Shown: positions 34,763 through 44,801 of the stretch, piece by piece
Layout: every line of letters starts with the position of its first letter
Position numbering within the stretch: the first letter of the stretch is position 1
Assembly (NCBI RefSeq): GCF_003344965.1
Contig: NZ_CP031194.1
Span: forward strand, 2,852,001-2,916,000
Length of the DNA stretch: 64,000 bases
Origin: Streptomyces paludis
Lineage (GTDB): Bacteria > Actinomycetota > Actinomycetes > Streptomycetales > Streptomycetaceae
Reading direction: 5' to 3'
Translations under genes and position numbers: made by a program
The notes under the pieces: generated by a model
What the model was told of the DNA's origin: nothing
Databases searched by the model: none
What the model saw: only the letters and a program-made list of their open reading frames with translations

Positions 34763-35500
34763 CTAGATCCCTACCGTGAAGCCGTTCGACCAGGTCTGCA
34801 TCTGCTGCACGATGGTGTCCCACGCCCCTGTGAGCAGCAGCAGACCGGTCACGATCATCATTCCGCCGCCGACGCGCATGACCCATACGTAGTGGCGCTT
34901 TATCCAGCCGAACGCCCCCAGCGCCTTGCGGAAGGCGAGCGCGGCGAGCACGAACGGCAGCCCGAGGCCGAGGCAGTACGCGGCCATCAGTATCGCCCCG
35001 CGGCCCGCGCTGGCCTCGTTGAGCGCCAGGGTGTTGACGGAGGTGAGCGTGGGGCCGAGGCAGGGCGTCCAGCCGACCCCGAACATCACCCCGAGCAGCG
35101 GGGCGCCCGCGAGGCCGGCCACCGGGCGCTGGTGGAAGCGGAACTCGCGCTGGGTGAGCCAGGGCATCAGCCCCATGAAGAAGATCCCCATGAGGATCAT
35201 CACCACGCCGAGTACCCGGCTTATCGCCGACTGGTACTCCTGGAGCGTGGCGCCGAAGAACCCGAAGAGCGCGCCGCCCGACACGAAGACGGCCGTGAAG
35301 CCGAGCACGAAGAGCGAGGCACCGGCGAGCATCCGGCCGCGCCGGGCATCCGCCAGGTCGGTGCCGCTGACCCCGGTGACGTAGGAGAGATAGCCCGGTA
35401 CGAGCGGCAGCACGCACGGCGAGAAGAACGAGACGAGCCCGCCGAGCACCGCGATCGGGAGCGCGAGCATCAGGGCCCCGCTGTAGACCGTCTCGTTCAT
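34763..35500 (-). CDS. ccdA: CcdA-type thiol-disulfide transmembrane protein
   Basis: 245-aa six-helix protein that passes reducing equivalents across the membrane to keep apocytochrome c cysteines reduced. The paired cysteines are in FFSPCVLPLVPGYLSYV and in GWTPCLGPTLTSV. Together with the TlpA-like lipoprotein it supplies reductant to the ccs machinery. A 94-bp gap separates it from that gene. Confidence 0.95.
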   Translation of the reverse strand: MNETVYSGALMLALPIAVLGGLVSFFSPCVLPLVPGYLSYVTGVSGTDLADARRGRMLAGASLFVLGFTAVFVSGGALFGFFGATLQEYQSAISRVLGVVMILMGIFFMGLMPWLTQREFRFHQRPVAGLAGAPLLGVMFGVGWTPCLGPTLTSVNTLALNEASAGRGAILMAAYCLGLGLPFVLAALAFRKALGAFGWIKRHYVWVMRVGGGMMIVTGLLLLTGAWDTIVQQMQTWSNGFTVGI

Positions 35501-35594
35501 ACGGGACGCCGCCCCGGGCGCTCCGGTACGGGACGCTCCGGTACGGAACGCGGTACGGGACGGCCCGGGCGCTCGGGCCCGTCGTGCCGGCTCA

Positions 35595-36218
35595 TCACTT
35601 CTCCGCGATCAGCGGGGCGATCATCTTGCGCAGCTTGTCCTCGTTGAGCGCCATCAGCGAGCGGGCCGCGATCTTCCCGTCCCGGTCGAGCACGATCGTG
35701 GAGGGGATGGCCTGCGGGTTCAGGGTGCCCTTCGGGAATCCGCTCAGGATGAGCTTGCCCGTCGGGTCGTACAGGCTGGGGTACTCGACGCCGTAGTCCT
35801 TCTCGAAGGCGAGCGCCGGGCCCTTGTTGGGGTCGCGTGTGTTGATGCCGACGAAGGAGACGCCCTGGGCCTCGGTGTCCTTGGCGACCTTGGCGAAGTG
35901 CGGGGCCTCGGCGCGGCAGGGCGGGCACCACGAGCCCCAGACGTTCAGGACGACGACCTTGCCCTTGAGGTCGGCGACGTCCAGCGTCTTGCCTTCGAGG
36001 GTCTCGCCGGCGATCTCGTTGACGGACGTACGCTCGGTCCGTGCGACGGTGGTGATACCGCCGGAGTTCGTCACGAAGTTGGTGTCACCACCGCCCCCGG
36101 ACTTGCCGCCGGAGCCGCACGCCGAGAGGGTCAGCGCGGCGACGGCGATCGCGATCGGTGTGATCACGCGGGAACGATGGCGGCCGGAGCGGGGTCGGGA
36201 GGCACGACCTGAGTTCAT
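35595..36218 (-). CDS. TlpA/ResA-like thioredoxin lipoprotein
   Basis: 207-aa lipoprotein with lipobox LSAC (Cys34). A linker leads to a thioredoxin-fold domain with WGSWCPPC (Cys98, Cys101) and the cis-Pro region IPSTIVLD. It probably receives electrons from CcdA and reduces apocytochrome c thiols before heme attachment. The start is ATG at 36218; the frame is open upstream but that part overlaps the neighbouring gene's 3' end. Confidence 0.93.
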   Translation of the reverse strand: MNSGRASRPRSGRHRSRVITPIAIAVAALTLSACGSGGKSGGGGDTNFVTNSGGITTVARTERTSVNEIAGETLEGKTLDVADLKGKVVVLNVWGSWCPPCRAEAPHFAKVAKDTEAQGVSFVGINTRDPNKGPALAFEKDYGVEYPSLYDPTGKLILSGFPKGTLNPQAIPSTIVLDRDGKIAARSLMALNEDKLRKMIAPLIAEK

Positions 36219-36316
36219 GTGAAAAGTTTCGCATGGGCGTTTCGTGGATCTTGCGCACCCCCCTGATCCCGGCCGGAACGGCACGAACACCCTCGTCAGG
36301 CGCCCTGCCGGGGGCG

Positions 36317-37579
36317 TCAGGCGTCCTTGAAGAAGCCGATCCAGCCGCCCTCGGGCTTCTGCCCGGGGTTCAGCGTCCGGAGCTTGGCGATGACGGCCGG
36401 GTCCTGGGCGTCCATCCAGTCGGTGAACTGGCGGAACGACACCAGCCGTACGTCCTTCTTGCCCGCGATCTTCTCGATGACCTCCTCGACGGCGTCCATG
36501 TAGATGCCGCCGTTCCACTGCTCGAAGTGGTTGCCTATGAAGAACGGCGCGCGGTTCGACCCGTACGCCCGGTCGAAACCGGCGAGATAGGACCCGGCGG
36601 CCTGTTCGCGCCATTCCGCGTAGCGCGAGGTCATTCCCTTGGTGGAATTCCCCGACTGGTTGGCGAGAATGTTGTAGTCCATGGAGAGGACTTCGAAGCT
36701 GTGGCCGGGGAAAGGCATCGCCTGGAGCGGGAAGTTCCAGATGCCGCCCATTTTCGCCGGCCAGATCTGAGTGCCGCCGGGGGAACTGGCGTCGTACCGC
36801 CAGCCCAGTTTCTTCGCCGTCGGGAGCAGATTCTCCTGGCCGAGGAGACAGGGCGTACGGGCCCCGATCAATTCCTTGCGGTAATCGAAGGGCAGCGGGT
36901 CGAGATCCGTCCAGCCCGTGTTCGTACGCCACTCGGTGACGAAGGAGACGGCCTGGTCGATCTCGCTGCGCCACTGGGCCGGAGTCCAGTTCCCGACCGA
37001 GCCCGAGCCGCCGCAGAAGTGGCCGTTGAAGTGCGTGCCGATCTCATGGCCGTCCAGCCATGCCTGCCGGACGTTCTTGAGGGTGTCCTTGACGTGGTCG
37101 TCGGTGAGATAGCCGATGTCGGAGGCGCCGACGGGGTTGCCGGGCGGGCGGTAGAGGGTCTTCTTCGACTCGGGGAGCAGATAGATCCCGGAGAGGAAGA
37201 AGGTCATGGCCGCGTCGTGCTCCTTGGCCAGCTTCAGGAAGCGCGGGAAGAGGCCGTTGCCGACCTCGCCCGCGCCGTCCCAGGAGAAGACCACAAACTG
37301 CGGCGGGGTCTGGCCGGGCTCCAGCCGGACGGGCGCGGCCGGCTGGTGGGGCTGCTTCCCGGTGTCGGCGGTGGAACCGTCACCGATGAGCCGGGCGTCC
37401 TTGGCGGTGGGGCTGGGCTTGGCGGACGGGCTGCCGGACGGGCTCCCGCTCGCGTCGCCGCTGCCCTTGCCCGTCGCCCCCGCCAACTTGCTCTCCTCGG
37501 AGGAGCAGCCGGCGATCCCGACCGCTGCCGCCGCCCCGAGCCCCGCGCCGAGCAGACTCCGCCGGCTGATGTCACGCAT
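36317..37579 (-). CDS. Polysaccharide deacetylase-like secreted lipoprotein
   Basis: About 420-aa protein. The N-terminus has SRRSLLGAGLGAAAAVGIAGC, combining a twin-arginine-like RR with a lipobox ending at AGC. A Ser/Pro/Lys linker follows. The catalytic part resembles the NodB deacetylase fold: FVVFSWDGAGEVGNGLFPRFL, AAMTFFLSGIYLLP and HEIGTHFNGHFC. The first Asp of the usual DDG pair appears as WDG, so activity may be altered. ATG at 37579 was chosen; an upstream in-frame start at 37612 is possible. Its role beside the ccs genes is unclear. Confidence 0.75.
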   Translation of the reverse strand: MRDISRRSLLGAGLGAAAAVGIAGCSSEESKLAGATGKGSGDASGSPSGSPSAKPSPTAKDARLIGDGSTADTGKQPHQPAAPVRLEPGQTPPQFVVFSWDGAGEVGNGLFPRFLKLAKEHDAAMTFFLSGIYLLPESKKTLYRPPGNPVGASDIGYLTDDHVKDTLKNVRQAWLDGHEIGTHFNGHFCGGSGSVGNWTPAQWRSEIDQAVSFVTEWRTNTGWTDLDPLPFDYRKELIGARTPCLLGQENLLPTAKKLGWRYDASSPGGTQIWPAKMGGIWNFPLQAMPFPGHSFEVLSMDYNILANQSGNSTKGMTSRYAEWREQAAGSYLAGFDRAYGSNRAPFFIGNHFEQWNGGIYMDAVEEVIEKIAGKKDVRLVSFRQFTDWMDAQDPAVIAKLRTLNPGQKPEGGWIGFFKDA

Positions 37580-37612
37580 ACAGATCCCCATCCCAAGCCC
37601 GTTACCGCTCAT

Positions 37613-37808
37613 ACAAGTCTTACAAGCGGCAATACATGGGATGGGGGAACGAACGCGGAGGTTCCGCCTTTTTTCAGATTTTCACTTACGTAACAAGAGA
37701 TGTGACAAAAGCCGTCACAACTCCACAACTACGCCACTTCACCACTCGGTCACGTCACCACGCGGCCACTCGGCGGCTTCACCGCTCGGCCACTTCACCG
37801 CTCGGTCG
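37613..37808. other. Intergenic region with degenerate tandem repeats
   Basis: About 195 bp without a gene. It has a small hairpin GCGGA/TCCGC followed by CTTTTTT (near 37654-37674) that would work on the plus strand although both neighbours are on the minus strand. From about 37733 to 37807 there are several imperfect copies of a CCACTTCACCGCTCGGT-like unit. Confidence 0.5.
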
Positions 37809-38573
37809 CTACGCCCCGAACGCCTTGGCCCCGCCCTTCACCGGCCGCGCGCCCGGCAGCAGATGGGCCGGTACGAGATCACGGGCCGGCTCCGAGTAAC
37901 CGACCGAGACGATCTTGTCACCCTGATAGGTGAAGCTGGTCAGGGACGCGAGCGTGCACTGCCGGCGCCGCGGGTCGTGCGCCAGCCGGCGCCGCTCGAC
38001 GAAGCTGCGCACGATCCAGATCGGCAGCTGGTGGCTGACACAGACCGCCTCATGGCCCCGGGCGGCGTCGCGCGCGGCGGTCAGCGCGCCCATCATCCGT
38101 ACGACCTGGTCGATATAGGGCTCGCCCCAGGACGGGCGGAACGGGTTGGTCAGGTACTTCCAGTTGGCGGGGCGGCGCAGCGCGCCGTCACCGACGCCGA
38201 AGGTCTTGCCCTCGAAGACGTTCGCCGCCTCGATCAGCCGGCCGTCGGTGTCGAGCGTCAGCCCGTGGATCTTGGCGAGCGGCGCGGCCGTCTCCTGGGC
38301 GCGCTCCAGCGGGGAGGCGACGACATGGGTGATGTCGCGGCCCGCGAGGTGCTCGGCGACCCGCTCGGCCATCTGAACGCCCAGCTCGGAGAGGTGGTAG
38401 TCGGGGCGACGGCCGTAGAGCACGCCCTCGGGGTTGTGCACCTCGCCGTGGCGCATGAGGTGGACGACGGTGATATCGCTCGTACCGCTCGTACCGTTCG
38501 GCTTGCTCGGATTCTTCGACTCGCTCGGCTTGTTCGGCTCGCTCGTCTCGTTGCTGGGGGTCGGGTCGCTCAT
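37809..38573 (-). CDS. Histidine phosphatase family protein
   Basis: 254-aa phosphoglycerate-mutase-like phosphatase. The catalytic RHG sits in [13 protein letters not shown], and the second-half histidine is in [13 protein letters not shown]. The acidic [10 protein letters not shown] motif is present. The first 30 residues are a low-complexity Ser/Pro/Asn/Lys tail. It overlaps hemL by 4 bp, so the two are translated together; the substrate is unknown. Confidence 0.9.
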   Translation of the reverse strand: MSDPTPSNETSEPNKPSESKNPSKPNGTSGTSDITVVHLMRHGEVHNPEGVLYGRRPDYHLSELGVQMAERVAEHLAGRDITHVVASPLERAQETAAPLAKIHGLTLDTDGRLIEAANVFEGKTFGVGDGALRRPANWKYLTNPFRPSWGEPYIDQVVRMMGALTAARDAARGHEAVCVSHQLPIWIVRSFVERRRLAHDPRRRQCTLASLTSFTYQGDKIVSVGYSEPARDLVPAHLLPGARPVKGGAKAFGA

Positions 38574-39892
38574 GCGGCGTTCTCCGGTTCGGTGGCCCGC
38601 GCGGCGGCGCGGGCGGCGGCGGGCAGGGCGGCGGCGATCCGCTCGACCGCGCGCTCGTCGTGCGCGGTGGAGACGAACCAGGACTCGAAGGAGGACGGCG
38701 GCAGATAGACGCCGTCGGCGAGCATCGAGTGGAAGAAGGGGGTGAAGCGGAACGACTCCTGCTTCTTGGCGTCGTCGTAGTCACGCACCTCGTCGGCCGT
38801 GAAGAAGACGGAGAACATGCTGCTCGCCGTCTGCACCCGGTGCGCGACGCCCTCCTTGGTGAGCGCCTCCGTCACCAGCCCCTGGATCTCGCGCGACACC
38901 GCGCCGAGCGTCTCGTACGCCGCGTCGTCCAGCAGCCGCAGCTGCGCGAGGCCGGCGGCGGTCGCGACCGGGTTCCCGGAGAGCGTGCCGGCCTGGTAGA
39001 CGGGCCCCACCGGGGCGAGCCGGCCCATGACATCGGCGCGCCCGCCGAACGCGGCGGCCGGGAAGCCGCCGCCCATCACCTTGCCGAAGGTCATCAGGTC
39101 GGGCGCGACGCCGTCGATCCCGTACCAGCCGGCCTTCGACGTACGGAATCCGGTCATTACCTCGTCGGAGATGTACAGCGCGCCGTCGGCGGCGCAGATC
39201 TCCTTGAGCCCGGCGTTGAAACCGTCACGCGGGGGCACGACGCCCATATTGCCCGGCGACGCCTCGGTGATCACACACGCGATCTCGCCCGGGTGCGCGG
39301 CGAAGGCGCGGCGTACCGCTTCGAGATCGTTGTACGGCAGGACGATGGTGTCCCCGGCCTGCGCGCCGGTCACGCCCGGCGTGTCGGGCAGCCCGAGCGT
39401 GGCGACCCCGGACCCGGCGGCGGCGAGCAGCGCGTCGACGTGCCCGTGGTAGCACCCGGCGAACTTCACGATCTTGGCCCGCCCGGTGAAGCCGCGCGCC
39501 AGCCGGATCGCGGACATCGTCGCCTCCGTACCGGACGACACGAGACGCACCTGCTCCAGGGGTGCGATCCGCGCCACCATCTCCTCGGCGAGCGCGACCT
39601 CGCCCTCACCCGGCGTGCCGAAGGACGTACCGCGGGCGACGGCGGCCTGGACGGCCTCGGTCACTTCCGGGCGGGAATGCCCGAGAATCATCGGCCCCCA
39701 GGAACATACGAGGTCTACATATTCGCGACCGTCCGCATCGATGAGGTATGGACCGTTACCGGACACCATGAACCGGGGCGTACCCCCCACCGCCTTGAAG
39801 GCACGGACGGGAGAGTTCACGCCGCCGGGCGTCACGAGGGCCGCACGGTCAAAGAGTGTCTGCGAAACTGGGGCGTCATTGGGGAAGCTCAC
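38570..39892 (-). CDS. hemL: Glutamate-1-semialdehyde 2,1-aminomutase
   Basis: About 440-aa PLP enzyme that makes 5-aminolevulinate, the committed precursor of heme. The PLP lysine is in [13 protein letters not shown], and the family motifs [29 protein letters not shown] and YHGHVDALL are visible. I chose GTG at 39892, since related proteins begin at that methionine (xSFPxxAPVSQ); an ATG three codons upstream (39901) is possible. The gene sits just upstream of the cytochrome c maturation cluster, which consumes heme. Confidence 0.95.
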   Translation of the reverse strand: MSFPNDAPVSQTLFDRAALVTPGGVNSPVRAFKAVGGTPRFMVSGNGPYLIDADGREYVDLVCSWGPMILGHSRPEVTEAVQAAVARGTSFGTPGEGEVALAEEMVARIAPLEQVRLVSSGTEATMSAIRLARGFTGRAKIVKFAGCYHGHVDALLAAAGSGVATLGLPDTPGVTGAQAGDTIVLPYNDLEAVRRAFAAHPGEIACVITEASPGNMGVVPPRDGFNAGLKEICAADGALYISDEVMTGFRTSKAGWYGIDGVAPDLMTFGKVMGGGFPAAAFGGRADVMGRLAPVGPVYQAGTLSGNPVATAAGLAQLRLLDDAAYETLGAVSREIQGLVTEALTKEGVAHRVQTASSMFSVFFTADEVRDYDDAKKQESFRFTPFFHSMLADGVYLPPSSFESWFVSTAHDERAVERIAAALPAAARAAARATEPENAA

Positions 39893-39972
39893 GCAATCCA
39901 TGGTGTCAGAGGCTCGGACGTATCCGCGGACTGGTGTTTCACCGGACGTCCGTGGGGGAGGTCACTGTCACG

Positions 39973-40686
39973 ATGATCGGGTTGCGCGGCCGGGGCTGCG
40001 AGTGGTCGGGTGGAGATATGCATCGCGGTGGCGGAGTGGGCGAGGGGACCGACGACCTGGGTCCGGAGCCTGCCCGGGGCAAGCACCGGCGACGAGAGCG
40101 CCAGGAGCGGGAGCGCCGGGAACGCGGGACGGACGGCGCCGGCGGCGGTTCTGGCGGCGGCTCTGGCCTCGGCGGCGGCCCGGCGGACGAGTCCCTCGAC
40201 GCCGACGGTCCCCTGGCGGAGTTGCCCGAGATCAGGAGTGGTGGCCGCATGGGTGTGACCTACCGCTACTTCGGCGCGCCCAACGGGGCGACAGCGGCCC
40301 GTGTGCCCATCTCGATGCGCCCGGAGGAGCTGGGCGGCGACGAGTTGGGCATGGGCGGGATGTTCTCCAAGATCAAGCCGGAGACAATAGCCGCGATGGT
40401 CCTGACAGGCATTCAGGGCATGCCCCTGAACAAGGTCCCGCCGCTGGAACTCGTCGTGCTCCACCCGGATTACGCGGTGGTCAAGCTCCCCATGACGGTC
40501 GTGGACCCGCTGCGCGACATCGGCGAGGAGTCGGTGGGCGCGGCGGCCTTCATCTGGTCGACGGTCCCGGACCGGGGCGGCCCGAGGGACGCGTACAACG
40601 TCTACCAACTGCTGCACGAATGGCAGGACTTCAGCCACCGGCTGCATGAGGCGGGGCATCAGCCGTACTGTCTGGTGTGGCCGTGA
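39973..40686 (+). CDS. Hypothetical protein with conserved C-terminal domain
   Basis: About 237-aa protein. The first 95 residues are Gly/Arg-rich low complexity; the remaining 140 form a compact alpha/beta-like domain (MGVTYRYFGAPNGATAARVPIS... to PYCLVWP). I do not recognise a named family. ATG at 39973 has GGGGGAGG about 11 bases upstream; an in-frame frame extends to 39856. It is divergent from hemL. A hexanucleotide tandem repeat follows the stop codon. Confidence 0.65.
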   Translation: MIGLRGRGCEWSGGDMHRGGGVGEGTDDLGPEPARGKHRRRERQERERRERGTDGAGGGSGGGSGLGGGPADESLDADGPLAELPEIRSGGRMGVTYRYFGAPNGATAARVPISMRPEELGGDELGMGGMFSKIKPETIAAMVLTGIQGMPLNKVPPLELVVLHPDYAVVKLPMTVVDPLRDIGEESVGAAAFIWSTVPDRGGPRDAYNVYQLLHEWQDFSHRLHEAGHQPYCLVWP

Positions 40687-40718
40687 GCGGGGGCTTTGCC
40701 GGTGTCGGTTCTGGTGTG

Positions 40719-40754
40719 GGTGCCGGTGCCGGTGCCGGTGCCGGTGCCGGTGCC
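40719..40754. repeat. GGTGCC hexanucleotide tandem repeat
   Basis: About six uninterrupted copies of GGTGCC, starting some 30 bp after the hypothetical protein gene. It is noncoding and likely prone to slippage. Confidence 0.8.
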
Positions 40755-40792
40755 GACTGAGGCTGCGGGCCGGGGATCGGGCCAACGCCGGT

Positions 40793-40826
40793 GCCCGGAG
40801 CCGGGTTTCTGTGCCGGGCTCCGGGC
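40793..40826. terminator. Terminator between convergent genes
   Basis: GCCCGGAGCC (40793-40802) and GGCTCCGGGC (40817-40826) form a 10-bp perfect stem around a 14-nt loop. Confidence 0.75.
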
Positions 40827-40892
40827 GGGGGTGGGGGTCTGGGGCCGGGGTCGCTGTTCGCGGCTCAGCCGATGTGGTTCAACCAACTTGGT

Positions 40893-41369
40893 TCAGTGGG
40901 GGAATTGCCCGGCCTTGTAGTCGCCGGCGGGCTGCTGGGTGATGATGTTCAGCCGGTTGACCATGTTCATGAAGGAAATCAGGATCACCAGGGCGGTGAG
41001 CTGCTCCTTCTCGTAATGCTCGGCGGCACGGTTCCACACCTCGTCGGAGACCCCGCCCGCCGCGTCCCCGACCCGGGTTCCCTCCTCCGCCAGCTCCAGC
41101 GCGGCGCGCTCGGCCGCCGTGAAGACCGTGGCCTCCCGCCACGCCGCGACGAGGTTGAGCCGAACCGCGGTCTCACCGGCCGCGGCGGCCTCCTTGGTGT
41201 GCATGTCGAGGCAGACGGCACAGCCGTTGATCTGGCTCACGCGCAGCGCCACCAGCTCCTGGGTGGCGTCCGGCAGGGGTGAGCCCTTGAGCGTCTTGCC
41301 CAGCCCCATGACGTGCTTGAGGGTCTTGCCGGCGGTCGGGTCGGTGGCGTATTCGAGTCGCGCGTCCAT
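40893..41369 (-). CDS. Carboxymuconolactone decarboxylase / AhpD-like protein
   Basis: 158-aa alkylhydroperoxidase D-fold protein. The active-site pattern INGCAVCLDMHTKEA carries the CxxC pair with a following histidine, as in AhpD-type peroxidases. ATG at 41369 has an AGGGAG site. The long frame upstream to 42272 is antisense noise over the protease gene. It is a probable antioxidant role; no partner reductase is adjacent. Confidence 0.9.
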   Translation of the reverse strand: MDARLEYATDPTAGKTLKHVMGLGKTLKGSPLPDATQELVALRVSQINGCAVCLDMHTKEAAAAGETAVRLNLVAAWREATVFTAAERAALELAEEGTRVGDAAGGVSDEVWNRAAEHYEKEQLTALVILISFMNMVNRLNIITQQPAGDYKAGQFPH

Positions 41370-41452
41370 GGTGTGCTCCCTGGTGTGATCGTCAGTGGCT
41401 ACACCTCTGGGACGAGACAGCCCGCGCGTCTGTGACACGGGAGCGGAAACGC

Positions 41453-41505
41453 GTGTGAGTGCGCGCGTGAGTACGAGTGCGAGTGTGCGTGCGAGTGCGC
41501 GCGAT
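41453..41505. repeat. GTGCGA/GAGTGCG-type simple repeat
   Basis: A run of imperfect 6-7 bp GAGTGYG/GTGCGA units fills the gap between the AhpD-like gene and the metalloprotease 3' end. Confidence 0.65.
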
Positions 41506-41509
41506 GTGG

Positions 41510-43333
41510 TCAGCGCAGGCGGCTGCCGACGTTGACAGCGGCCCAGGCGCCAGCGACCGTCCCGTACGCCTCGCCGGTCCGGCCGTACAGATCGGCGGCG
41601 GCCTGGAGGGTGGCCGCGCGGGCGCCGGCGTAGTCGGTGGTGGACGTCATGTAGAGGGTCAGCGCGCGGTACCAGATGGTGAAGGCGTGACGCAGCCCGA
41701 GGCCGGGAACGGGCAGGTTGTCGTAGGTGGGGCTGTCGTACGCGATGCCGTTGACGGTCTTCTGCCCGCTGCCCTCGGCGAGGAGGTAGAAGAAGTGGTT
41801 CGCGACGCCGGACGAGTAGTGCGGGCCGAGCCCCTCGGTGCGTGAGGTCCAGTAGTCCTGGGAGACACCGTCCCGGGAGGGCCGGTCCATGTACCGGAGC
41901 GGGGAGCCGTCGCCGAAGAGGTCGATGCCTTCGCCGATGAGGTAGTCGGGGACGTCGTTCGGGTTGTCGGTGAAGAACTCCACGGCGGTGGCCATGATGT
42001 CGCTGGTGGCCTCGTTGAGACCGCCGGACTCGCCGTTGTAGTAGTAGAGATCGGCCGTGGACTGGGTGACGCCGTGTGTCATCTCGTGCGCGGCGACTTC
42101 GAGTTGGGTGAGCGGATGGGCATTGTCGACGCCGTCTCCGTACAGCATGCAGAAACAGGCCCTGTTCCAGAAGGCGTTGACGACACGGTTGCCGTAATGG
42201 ACCCGGGAGGACGCGCCAACGCCGTCGTTGGCTATGCCGTGACGCCCCAGCTCGTCGCGGTAGAAGTCCCACGTCTGCTGCGCGCCGTACGCGGCGTCCA
42301 CGGCGGCGGTCTGCGGGTGGCCGGCGGTCGAGTCGCCCCAGACGTCGTCGGGGCTGGTCAGGAGCGTGCCGGTACCGGTGACGGTGACGGTGACGGTGGT
42401 CGCGCCGTTGAGGTTGTACGTACGGTGGCCGCCGCGGTGGGGGTCGGTCAGCTCGTACAGTCCGCTGCTGCCGTCGCGCACGCTGCCGATCTCGACCTCA
42501 CCGCTGAACTGCCCGTGTCCGATGCCCGCTTGGACCTCGTCGAACTCCTGGAGCCGCCGCCCGCTCACCGCGTCGGTCACCACGTGCAACTCGCTGGGCC
42601 CACCGCCGTCCCGTACCCCGGTCACCACCACCTCCCACGCGAGCGCGGCCACCCCGTCCTTGACCCAAACCACTTGCCGGGGCGCGCCTTGGGCGACGGC
42701 TTTGGTGGTGCCGGCGTTTTTGGCGAGGGCGAGGGCGGTTTGGGTGGGGGTGGAGGGGGCGCTACCGGCGGGGGTGGGGTTGGGGAGCGCGATGGCGGGG
42801 AGTGCGAGGGCGGGGGCCGGTGTCGTCCCGTCGGCGGTGGTGACGGCCACGACCGTACGGTCCCCAGCTCCCGTACCGTCCCCGGCTCCCTCTGACGCCT
42901 TCTCGTGCACGACGAGGTCACCCCCAAGCACGGGCAACCCCCCGAGGGTCCGCGCGTACCGCGTGTGAACGGTCCCGTCGACATCCTCGACGACGTCCTT
43001 CGGCAGCAGCCTCTCCGCACTCCCGAGCCGCAACGAACGCGCCGTATCCGCAGCGGAGTCAGCGGCGGCCTTGAGCAACCGCACCCGCTGCCCAGGCGAC
43101 AACTCGACGGCGCGGGCACCGGGCCTGGGCTCGACGTCGACTGCGCTGCGCGGGGCGCGGCGGGTGGCGTCGTGCGCTGTCGCCGTTGTCGCTGTCGCTG
43201 TCGACGGGGTGACGGCGGCGGCGGGGAGGGCGGAGACGACGAGGGCGACGAGCGCGGCGGCGGTTGTGACCGTGGCTGTGGTCGTAGTCGTGGTCGTACG
43301 GCGACGGGACCGGCTGGCGCGAGAGATGTTCAA
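41510..43333 (-). CDS. Secreted M4 (thermolysin-like) zinc metalloprotease
   Basis: 607-aa preproenzyme. A signal peptide (Arg-rich, then hydrophobic, ending near AAA at residue 40) is followed by an FTP/PepSY-like propeptide (to about residue 280). The M4 catalytic domain has HEMTH at 416-420 and the zinc-ligand region GGLNEATSDIM (about 438-448). A late HAFTIWYRAL segment resembles the family's active-site histidine region. There is a Thr/Val dipeptide run from a GGTGAC repeat (near 42371-42395). It is likely a late-growth extracellular neutral protease. Confidence 0.92.
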   Translation of the reverse strand: MNISRASRSRRRTTTTTTTATVTTAAALVALVVSALPAAAVTPSTATATTATAHDATRRAPRSAVDVEPRPGARAVELSPGQRVRLLKAAADSAADTARSLRLGSAERLLPKDVVEDVDGTVHTRYARTLGGLPVLGGDLVVHEKASEGAGDGTGAGDRTVVAVTTADGTTPAPALALPAIALPNPTPAGSAPSTPTQTALALAKNAGTTKAVAQGAPRQVVWVKDGVAALAWEVVVTGVRDGGGPSELHVVTDAVSGRRLQEFDEVQAGIGHGQFSGEVEIGSVRDGSSGLYELTDPHRGGHRTYNLNGATTVTVTVTGTGTLLTSPDDVWGDSTAGHPQTAAVDAAYGAQQTWDFYRDELGRHGIANDGVGASSRVHYGNRVVNAFWNRACFCMLYGDGVDNAHPLTQLEVAAHEMTHGVTQSTADLYYYNGESGGLNEATSDIMATAVEFFTDNPNDVPDYLIGEGIDLFGDGSPLRYMDRPSRDGVSQDYWTSRTEGLGPHYSSGVANHFFYLLAEGSGQKTVNGIAYDSPTYDNLPVPGLGLRHAFTIWYRALTLYMTSTTDYAGARAATLQAAADLYGRTGEAYGTVAGAWAAVNVGSRLR

Positions 43334-43900
43334 GCTCCTGGTGCTCCTTCTGATCCAGTCGCGCGATGCCCAACGACCGGTGGGGAATGCGGCTGAGGGG
43401 GGGCGGCGAGGGCGGGGCGAGGCGAGGGCGGGGCGCGATTGGGCTGGCGGGTCGTGGGTCGTGAGTGGCGGGTGATGCCGTGACGCCCACCGCGACGCCG
43501 CAAATGGTCACAGCGGATCACCCGCTTGTCATCAGCCCACATCCGCACTGTCCGAAACCCCACTGCGGCTGCGCGAGGGGCCCTAGGCAAGGCCCATCGA
43601 TCACATGCGCCTTTACGCGAAGGCAACATCGGCTCCCACGAACCCCTTTGGCCGCTTTCTTCACCGGGGGTGGGGGCGGCAGGCAACGGCCGGGGCGCCC
43701 AGCGCACCAACGGACGCGCGAGGCACGCGCTCGGCAGCAGACGGCGAGTTGGCCGGACGCCCACCTTGGGCGGGGCGGGTCTGCGAGACTGGGGGCGGTT
43801 GTTTGGAGCTGGAGAGCGAGGGGATTTGAGCCGATTGCCGGAGTCACTGCTTGTGAAGAATTTCGGCCCCAGCGCCAAATAAAGCCCCAGCTCACGAAGG
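43334..43900. other. Noncoding region and leader of CRISPR array 1
   Basis: About 570 bp upstream of the first repeat, with no gene I can support; open frames here run into the repeats and have no ribosome site. The last 70 bp (about 43830-43900) are less GC-rich, with GAAGAATTTC and AAATAAAG. They end AGCTCACGAAGG, nearly the same as the end of the array 2 leader, so this is the likely leader and integration-proximal end. Confidence 0.65.
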
Positions 43901-44720
43901 GTGCTCCCCGCGCGTGCGGGGGTGGTCCTCTCGACAAGGCACTGTCGATCGGGAGCGCCATGTGCTCCCCGCGCGTGCGGGGGTGGTCCCTTCGTCCGGC
44001 CGCCGGGCGGCAACATCAAGGGGTGCTCCCCGCGCGTGCGGGGGTGGTCCCAGCCCGGCCGCGATCCTGGCCCGCCTTCAGCGGTGCTCCCCGCGCGTGC
44101 GGGGGTGGTCCTCCTGTTAGCCCCACCAGGATCGCGTAGCAGGTGTGCTCCCCGCGCGTGCGGGGGTGGTCCGCCCCCGCCGCCCGCCGCTCCCGCCAAG
44201 CCGGTGTGCTCCCCGCGCGTGCGGGGGTGGTCCGTCGTCGGCGGCCGTTGTTCCGGTGGCGGCCGTGTGCTCCCCGCGCGTGCGGGGGTGGTCCCTCCGC
44301 GACCTGGTTGTCCGACGTGGACGGCGAGTGCTCCCCGCGCGTGCGGGGGTGGTCCCAGGTCGAAGGGGGACAAGGACCCCCAGGACTGGTGCTCCCCGCG
44401 CGTGCGGGGTGGTCCTCAGGTCGCGATCACGAGCGGGACGTGGCGCTTGTGCTCCCCGCGCGTGCGGGGATGGTCCGGACGTGAAGCCGGCGCCGTGGAG
44501 CTGCGCCGTCTGCTCCCCGCGCGTGCGGGGGTGGTCCGGTTCTGTGGGCGCTGGTCCTGCGTCAGTTCTCGTGCTCCCCGCGCGGGCGGGGGTGGTCCCA
44601 GCCAGGCCAGCAGGACCGCAGTGGTCTCGGAGGGTTCCCCGCGCCTGCGGGGATGGTCCGGAGTGGGGCGAGATGGTCACTCTTGGGGTGGCATGTTCCC
44701 CGCGTGTGCGGGGGCGGCTG
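43901..44720 (+). CRISPR. CRISPR array 1, type I-E-like, 14 repeats
   Basis: Fourteen 28-bp repeats at a 61-bp period, with 13 spacers of mostly 33 bp. Starts are 43901, 43962, 44023, 44084, 44145, 44206, 44267, 44328, 44389, 44449, 44510, 44571, 44632 and 44693. The repeat begins GTGCTCCCCGCGCG, has a short stem CCCCGC/GCGGGG, and ends GGTGGTCC, matching actinobacterial type I-E repeats in the same orientation as the E. coli form. Repeat 9 lacks one G, repeats 10 and 13 carry the GGGGATGG variant, and repeats 13-14 are degenerate, marking the trailer end. No cas gene is in the window. Confidence 0.97.
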
Positions 44721-44801
44721 CCGTTGCGGCCGGCTACGGGCGCGTTCGCGCAGCCGTACCGGCCGCAGCGGGCGGCGAGGGGTCGCCCGCGACCGTACAG
44801 C

